A DNA stretch of 64,000 bases. It comes from Tetragonia tetragonoides (taxonomy: Eukaryota; Streptophyta; Magnoliopsida; Caryophyllales; Aizoaceae). Where the stretch lies: NCBI GenBank assembly GCA_038025085.1, contig CM076146.1, positions 17,148,001 to 17,212,000 on the forward strand, given 5' to 3'. A model generated the notes under the pieces. It was given only the letters and a program-made list of their open reading frames with translations. It did not search any database and was not told the origin of the DNA. How positions within the stretch are numbered: the stretch's first letter is position 1; each line of letters begins with the position of its first letter. Positions 57,692 through 64,000 of the stretch are shown in pieces. A program made the translations under genes and the position numbers.

Positions 57692-58848
57692 CTGTAAACA
57701 CCAGGGTTTGAATTTTATTCCCTTTTTCTTGGGTGTTTAAGATAATTGAAGAATCGCCGCCAAATTTTAAGGAAACACTTGGAAAGAAATAAAGAACCCA
57801 AATCGAAAGTCAAGAAAGAATCCAACCTAGGTTTAATGCACCCCAATCCCGATTGGGGATAAATTGACTCTAATGATCCATAGGACCAAAGACGAGTTCG
57901 GGGGATGTGGGTACGAATTGGGAAGGTGTTAGGCACCCAATTACGCTCGTTATGCAAACGGCCTCCACTAATTGATGTTGATTAATAATTAAAGTTGCAT
58001 GGTTCCAAACAAGTCCGATCGTCCAATTCATAGAATTAACTAAGTGGGTTTGAACAACATGAATTATTGCTGTTGTTATCGCTTTGCACATGATTTATCC
58101 AACTACATGCTATGAATTAATAAAGCGCAAGATTAACCCAATAAAAACACAAAATAATAATATTCTCCCAAAACCTACCGTTCTTGCTTAACGCGCCAAT
58201 TACCAACTTGCATTAATAAACAAGTTAGTAAGTACATTAGAATTAAACTAAAGCAATAAAGAAGTAGCTAGTTAATAAAAACATGCTTCTCATGCAATAA
58301 TTATAACTAATAAAAAAATTAATCTAATCATGCTATTAATCTAGTTATATGCTAGTTTAACTAACTAAGCATGTAAAAATGCAAAAACATGATTTTTATG
58401 TTAAATATGCCATAAATATTAATTAAATTATTCTAACATGATTAATATAGTAATATATAAAATAATAATCAAAACATGCAAATTAATCAACCATAAGCAT
58501 AATCTAAGTAAAACATGATCATAAAAATAATTAATTTAATGAAAATAAACCCTCAGGATGGAGAACTTGGATGTTCACTTACGAATGAACGAATTCCCAA
58601 AGATTCTTGTTCTTGATCAAAGGTAGATGAATTATGTGTTCTCTTGTGAAGATGAATGATATTAAAAGTTTATTTGTGGTGGACGGGATAAATGATAAGC
58701 TTTTGTGGTGGAAGGATGATTATAGTTGTTCATTTAGTGATGGAGGAAGGAGATGGATGAAGATTGGTAGATTAGGGTGAATTAGAGAGCTCTAGGGTTT
58801 AATTTGACCTCTCCATTGTGTTTCCCTTGAAAAAACAGAGGAAAAGAG

Positions 58849-58856
58849 TATATATA
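58849..58856 (-). promoter_or_regulatory. TATA box, outer element 5' LTR
   Basis: The minus strand reads CTATATATAC; the same sequence is at 51292-51299 in the other LTR. Confidence 0.5.
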
Positions 58857-58924
58857 GAGGTAGGTTTAGGTATGGGACGGAACTGACAAAAAGGCCGGAC
58901 AAAGTAGTCCATCAGGTGCCTTTC

Positions 58925-59070
58925 GTGTGGGGCCGTTTGGCGTCCAAGCGGCTTTTCTAGGCTCCTAGTGGCCACCGCTTGCTCCAAGCGGCCACCAATT
59001 GGCTCCAAGCGGCTACCGCTTGGGGAAGCGGTCCAACCGCTCCAACATGCGGTTTAGCCGCTCTGGCAAG
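58925..59070. promoter_or_regulatory. CCGCTTGG/CCAAGCGG palindrome cluster in outer LTR
   Basis: At least eight AAGCGG or CCGCTT half-sites, including GCTACCGCTTGGGGAAGCGG, 70-215 bp upstream of the minus-strand TATA box. Same architecture as the inner element's module, different core. Confidence 0.6.
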
Positions 59071-59652
59071 TAGCGAGACAAAGTTTGAAGGCCCATAACT
59101 TTTTCGTTTGACCTCCTATTGACCTGATTCTTTTTGCATTGGATTCCTTAATCAAAGGGCTTTGTTTGGACATATTATTATCCTAATTTCAATAATATTT
59201 CGGGAGTTATGGCCCAAACACTATAGAGGTGTCCATTACAGTATACCTTGCGGTAATTGGATCATATCTCATTCGTTTCTTATTGGACTTGAACCCATAA
59301 TATGTTATTTTGAAGGTATTTGTATGAGAAATCCATGTAAATTAGGCTTACTTGGGAATTCTTCCTCTAATGGAGGAAAATGCTATTTGAACCGTGGAGT
59401 GCGGTAATCAGAACATCATTTTTGTACCACAACTTTGTCGAATCACATCTTTTGACTCCGGTGTCCGTTTGGGACAAGGTAAGGGGCGTGGAAAGCTTAT
59501 TGAAAGAATTATGTGGTTGTGATGAAATGAGAGGCTTTATGACAATGATCAAGAGTTCGAACACTTCGAAAATTTTATTGTCCATGTTATTCCATATCCA
59601 TCATCATCGGGTTTTTTGTGCGATAGAGACACAATTTGGTGTCTACAGGTAC

Positions 59653-62600
59653 CCTGGCTTGCAGGTTCAGATTGAGCCAATTTTTAATACAGATTTCATC
59701 ACAGTAAGAAAATTTTATGAGTTCACTCCAATAGTCGTTGGCCATGACACAATTTTTTAAAGCATGCAAAGAATTTTCAGGGACATCAGTGCAAAAATTG
59801 CACATATGAGAATCAATTATCTTGCTTTGGGCAAGAGTAACCATATGAGGCAGTCTATTATTATAGGGCAACCAGATAAAGATCAGAACTGGATTTTAGG
59901 AGGGATTTTAAGTTTTCAGATCCACTCAGTGTTATTCAAATTAGCATCTTTAGGAAACAAGGTGGCAGTAATCTCTTTGTAAGCCCCAGAGGTCCCATAT
60001 TTATCCTCCATGACATAAGCACTGGTCCTAAAGTCCTCCCTACTTCCAGACCAAATGGTAATATCATTCATGACATCAAGGATATCATCAGGGAACTCAA
60101 AAGACACATTGGAAAACATTTAGCTACCATGAACCATGCAAAGATCAAGAGTAAGATTTTGTTCATGGAGGGGAAGAGGCCCCTCCAACAAGTCCCTAAG
60201 TCTACCCATCCCAGTCCAATTGTCTTCCCAGAATTTCATGGATTCACCATTACCCACCACCCAAGTCATACTATCCTCCAGGATATCCCACCCATTTCCC
60301 ACATCTTGCCAAATGTGGGAGCCAATGCCAAAGGGAGCAAAACCATTTCTACCGAAGTATTTAGCCCTGATCAAAAGGCTAGCCAGGTTGTTGTTAGTTT
60401 TCAGTTTCCATGTCATTTTGGCCATCAGGGCTTTGTTCTGGGCCACACTCTCTCTTATACCCAAACCTCTCTCGTCAACATGTTGAATGACCTTCTTCCA
60501 GCCCATGAGGTAAATTTTTCTACCTTGTTTAGAATCACCCTACAGGAAATTATTAGCAACAGAGTTGAGGACTTTAAGGGTTTGTGTGTGCAGGTGGATG
60601 CATTGCATATAGTAAGTAGGAATGTAATTCAGAGTGGCCTTAATTAGGCACAACTTTCCAGCCCTAGATAGATGGTTAGCTTTGCAGCTAGCAAACTTAC
60701 TTCTAACTTTGTCCAGGATTTTATTTGAGTCTTTATTAGAAGGTCTCTTATGAGTGAGGGGAAACCCCAAATAAGTTCCCAGGTTCTCAGTTCTAGCAGT
60801 GCCCAGCCCATCTTCAAGCAAGGAAATGATGTTATCAGGGGTACCCTTAGAAAAGACCATTTGGCTTTTTTCAAAGTTGATGAGCTGCCCAGAAGCCGAT
60901 GACAAAGTATGGTGACTGCTCATGACAACCTCCATAGTACTGGCTGTTGCTTTCCCAAAGAGGATAACATCATCAGCAAATAGTAAGTAGGTGGGAAATA
61001 GCCATTTTTTGTCTTCCCGCAAGGAAAGGCTGGCAAGTTTTATTTTTGCAGTCCCCATGGATAAGTTTGGAAAGGAACTCCATACACAGGATGAAAATAT
61101 AGGGGGAGAGAGGGTCTCCCTGCCTAATTCCTCTAGAGGGCTTGAATGCCTTAGTAGGTCCACCATTAACCAGAACAGCAGAAGAGACAGTGGTAATGCA
61201 ATATGCATGATCAAATTGATTGATTTCTCATCAAAGTTCAAAGAAAAAAGACAATTTTTGATGAAGTCCCATTGTAACCTATCATAAGCTTTTTGCATGT
61301 CAATTTTAATGGAAACCAATGTTTAGAGTCCTTTTTTGTATGCATAGAGTGCAAAATTTCAGAAGCCACAATGTAGTTAACCTTTGAACCCCTCCTAGGG
61401 GTGAAACTGTTCTGGTTAGGGGACACAAGTATAATAAAGAAAGGTCTCAATCTAGCCACAATAGTTTTAGTAACAGCCTTATAGAGAGTATTACATAAAC
61501 TAATAGGTTTAAATTGTTTAATGATCTCATCAGAGCTATCACATTTTGGTATCAGGCTAATCAAAGTTTCATTTAGACCATTGTGAATAAGACCAGTGAC
61601 AAAGATATTGATAATATAGTCAGAGACATCCCTCCCAATCCTATGCCGATGATTTTGGAAAAAGAAAGCATGATAGCCATCAGGGCCAGGGCTTTTATAA
61701 GCCCCCATGGAGAAAATGGCTTTTTTGACCTCCCCCAAGTCAGGTAAGAAGACAATTCTTAAACTGCCCACCCCAGCAGGTTCATATAAGCTCTGGTTCC
61801 AGTAAGGGCTAGAACTTTTTTTATTAGTAAACATTTTATTAAAATGTAAGCATATATGGTCCTTAATGTCATTAGGACACACAATGTCATTACCAACCAC
61901 ATCCCTAAGCTGAATTTTTTCTTTCTTTTTCCTTCTGAATAACACTGAGTGGTGAAAAAAGAAAGTATTTCTGTCCCCATGAATGATCCAATTGGATATG
62001 GATCTCATCATCCAAAACCACTGCTTTTGTTCAAGGATTTCCTCGAGTTCAGCAATTATTGTGGATTCCAAGTCCTGAAAGAAAGAAGCTAAAGGAGAAT
62101 TGCACAATTGTTTCTGAACTCCCCCAAGTCTAATAATGAGCTTCTTTTTTTTCAACAAAATATTTTCAAATTTTTCTTTACCCAAACAGAAAGACTTTTA
62201 GCTAAAAAACCAAGTTTGCCAGCGACAATATTGAGTTTGCTCCATTCAGACTAGACAATAGCATCAAAATAAGGGTCAAGACACCACATAGGCTCAAGCT
62301 TAAAGGTCCTATCAGTTTGCACATAAGGATTTTTATTAGTACTCATCAAAATGGGGCAATGAACAGAAGTGATCCTAGGGAGGTGGGTTAATTGGGATTC
62401 AGGGAAAGCAAGTAACCAATCACTATTAATCCAGGCACGATCCAATCTTTCCATAACAAGTCTCATTTTTCTCTTAATTGTCCAAGTATATTTAGCACCA
62501 ACAAAACCAAAATCAAACATTTTACATACATCCATATATAGTATTAGCATACATATCAGCTCTATATTTCTTAATAGGCCTCCACCCAAAATTTTCATCA

Positions 62601-63035
62601 GCACTAATAACATCATTGAAATCACCAATCATAAACCAAGGTAAATCAATATCAATAGTAATAGCACCTAATTCTTCCCACAATTCTTTCCTAACAACAT
62701 AAGTAGGACTATCATAAATGGTACAAAATAAAAACAACAGTTTTAGAGGGTATACCTGAACCACACATGAAATCCTTGGCTACAGATGTTTATAGAACTG
62801 AAATGAAGCCTCCCATTATTCCATAGCATTAGGATCCCCCCTTGAAACCCTTTGGTTCCACAAGCTCAAAGTTGGTGAATGGTAGTGTAGCCACAATTTT
62901 CTCAGTATTTTTCCTACCAACTCTAGTTTCAGTGAGGATGACAAGATCAAGGTTATGGGTTTGGACGAGATGCACAAATTTATCCTTAAACGAGGGTTTA
63001 GCAATCCCTCGAGTGTTCCAGCCCAGTACACTCAT
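59653..63035 (-). pseudogene. L1-like LINE ORF2: endonuclease, reverse transcriptase, zf-RVT
   Basis: ORF2 starts at 63033-63035 (MSVLGWNTRGIAKP), directly after the ORF1 stop. Endonuclease: WNTRG, LVILTETRVG, PWFMIGDFND and MERLDRAWINSDW; the usual SDH triad reads SVH, losing a catalytic Asp. Reverse transcriptase: SPGPDGYHAFFFQ, FKPISLCNTLYK, SIKIDMQKAYDRLQW and LLFADDVILF. Connection: GWKKVIQHVDERGLGIRE. zf-RVT: HMCNFCTDVPENSLHALKNC. At least five frame changes. Cut at 59653 by the outer Tat element and continued at 35349-34605 with RNase H. Would nick target DNA and copy its own RNA; this copy is dead. Confidence 0.88.
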
Positions 63036-63981
63036 TTAATCAGGTAGTTCTTGCTGATCCTCTAGTGCTTCTTGCACTCTCCAGTTGCTTACTCTGCCTT
63101 GTCGGGCAAAGTCCAAATGGTGGAATTGAATAGAAGAGAGTTTCTCCTTCTTGGCATTGGGGTCAGACTTGGTGGAAAACGTGACTATTCTTCCATTGGT
63201 TCCCTTTGGTCTGACCATCCTCCCGATATTTCCAGTTGGGTTGTTCTCCTTATTGTTTGGATGATGTTCACAACATTGGAGCTGTGATTCATTTTGAAGG
63301 TTAGCACCCCTAAGTCCAACAAAAAAGTTTCCCTCAATTGAGGGATAAAAGGAGTTGATTATATCCAATTCACGAGGTCCTCCAGTAAGATATCCTCTAG
63401 ATCCTTGTTGATAACCATCCACTAGATAGCTTTTCTCAGCCGAGGGTGAAGGCGTTGCAGATCCGTGACTTGTGGGAGATGGGATAGGCCAAACTCCCCT
63501 CCCATTTGAACCATGTTAAGGTTCTTGTAAGGAATTGACACTCTTCCCGGAGAAATCATAAGAGATCTCAGGCGTGCCGGAGGGATCCAGTTACACGATG
63601 AGGTTGCATAGTAGACCACATGAGGATAAGGCAGATTCGGGTGTGTCAAGTTTGCTTTGCAGAGAACATGGCGGGCTTACCCCTTGGTGTAATAGATTAT
63701 TGGTCTTGATGGTATAAACGGAGGAATTGAGACAACAGTTTATTCACTTGATGCTTGGTAATAGGGAGTTGGGTAGGTAGGTGATGGGGGGGGGGCATGG
63801 TGGGCTCCAGGAACCCTGAGATTCGCCTTGGTCCATAGGATCCATCGGACGAGAGGTTTGGTTGGTTTTGGCTGGAGATAGTTATGGTTGTGGAGAAGTT
63901 TGTGAAGGAGACGACAACTGAAAATGGTTGTGCCTGGGTAGGGTTAGGGTTTTTGTGGCTTGTGGCATTTGAAAAGACCAA
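63036..63981 (-). pseudogene. LINE ORF1, broken
   Basis: Three minus-strand frames (63981-63697, 63649-63422, 63422-63036), the last ending in a TAA that abuts the ORF2 ATG. I recognise no RRM or zinc knuckle; the C-terminal piece is basic and Asn/Gln-rich. Identity rests on its place in front of ORF2. The 5' end of the LINE probably lies beyond the window. Confidence 0.55.
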
Positions 63982-64000
63982 AGAGCCCTCACTTAAGAAA

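Larger units (their letters stand above)
35350..59647 (-). mobile_element. outer Tat-like LTR retrotransposon (about 9.5 kb without the inner insertion)
   Basis: 3' LTR 35350-35593 plus 50382-52032, internal 52033-57692, 5' LTR 57693-59647, perfect 5-bp duplication GGTAC (35345-35349, 59648-59652). Primer site at 57674-57691 sets minus orientation. Internal content: tandem-repeat leader, a broken gag with two zinc knuckles, non-coding sequence, a GGGTCGG-rich insertion. No protease, reverse transcriptase or integrase was found, so it is non-autonomous. Confidence 0.88.
57693..59647 (-). repeat. outer element 5' LTR
   Basis: 1955 bp. On the plus strand TGTAAACACCAGGG to TGGTGTCTACA. Uninterrupted counterpart of the LTR split by the inner element. 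Confidence 0.92.

Overview
This is a nuclear window from a eudicot flowering plant. It is AT-rich, its one cellular gene has 14 exons, and most of the rest is transposable elements (TEs) of plant-specific types: Tat-clade and other Ty3/gypsy elements, Ty1/copia, L1-like LINEs, tRNA-derived SINEs, and hAT, Tourist and Mutator-like MITEs. The RRM-containing LINE ORF1 recalls beet-type LINEs, which hints at Caryophyllales, but the sequence alone does not fix the species.

Layout. 1-4624: minus-strand LTR retrotransposon with a 2.7 kb LTR, initiator-Met-type primer site, an extra ORF and the start of gag. 4756-7375: old copia-like LTR remnant carrying a hAT element with a perfect 8-bp target duplication. 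7376-11311: LINE and SINE remains. 12241-32092, minus strand: the one cellular gene, an ABCG24/28-type ABC half-transporter. Its 14 exons, all with canonical GT-AG borders, sum to 3126 nt, exactly 1041 codons plus stop. Its introns hold most of the small TEs. Intron 2 (7.4 kb) holds a LINE that is itself split by a young copia element; intron 11 holds a non-autonomous LTR element in tandem form plus LINE and SINE tails. 32550-33824: two head-to-tail copies of a Mutator-like MITE.

34605-64000 is one nested complex with three datable layers. A minus-strand LINE (34605-35349 and 59653 to beyond the window) was hit by a minus-strand Tat-like element (35350-59647, 5-bp duplication GGTAC). One LTR of that element was then hit by a plus-strand Tat-like element (35594-50376, duplication GGCAC, one copy now GACAC). 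The inner element keeps broken gag, protease, zinc knuckles and a full-length integrase frame but lacks reverse transcriptase. Downstream of the integrase it carries two antisense genes: a DUF7745-like one, and an eight-exon plant-mobile-domain gene that still has its introns.

How it works together. The ABC gene is the only candidate for cellular function. The elements depend on proteins from elsewhere: both Tat elements and the copia element lack a usable reverse transcriptase. Most TE reading frames are broken, several by C-to-T changes expected from cytosine methylation. The most original signals are (i) a palindrome-rich GC module shared by the inner element's LTR promoter and the upstream regions of both antisense genes, (ii) arrays of short hairpins whose stems vary but stay paired in the intron-11 LTR element, and (iii) the intron-bearing antisense gene inside a retrotransposon.
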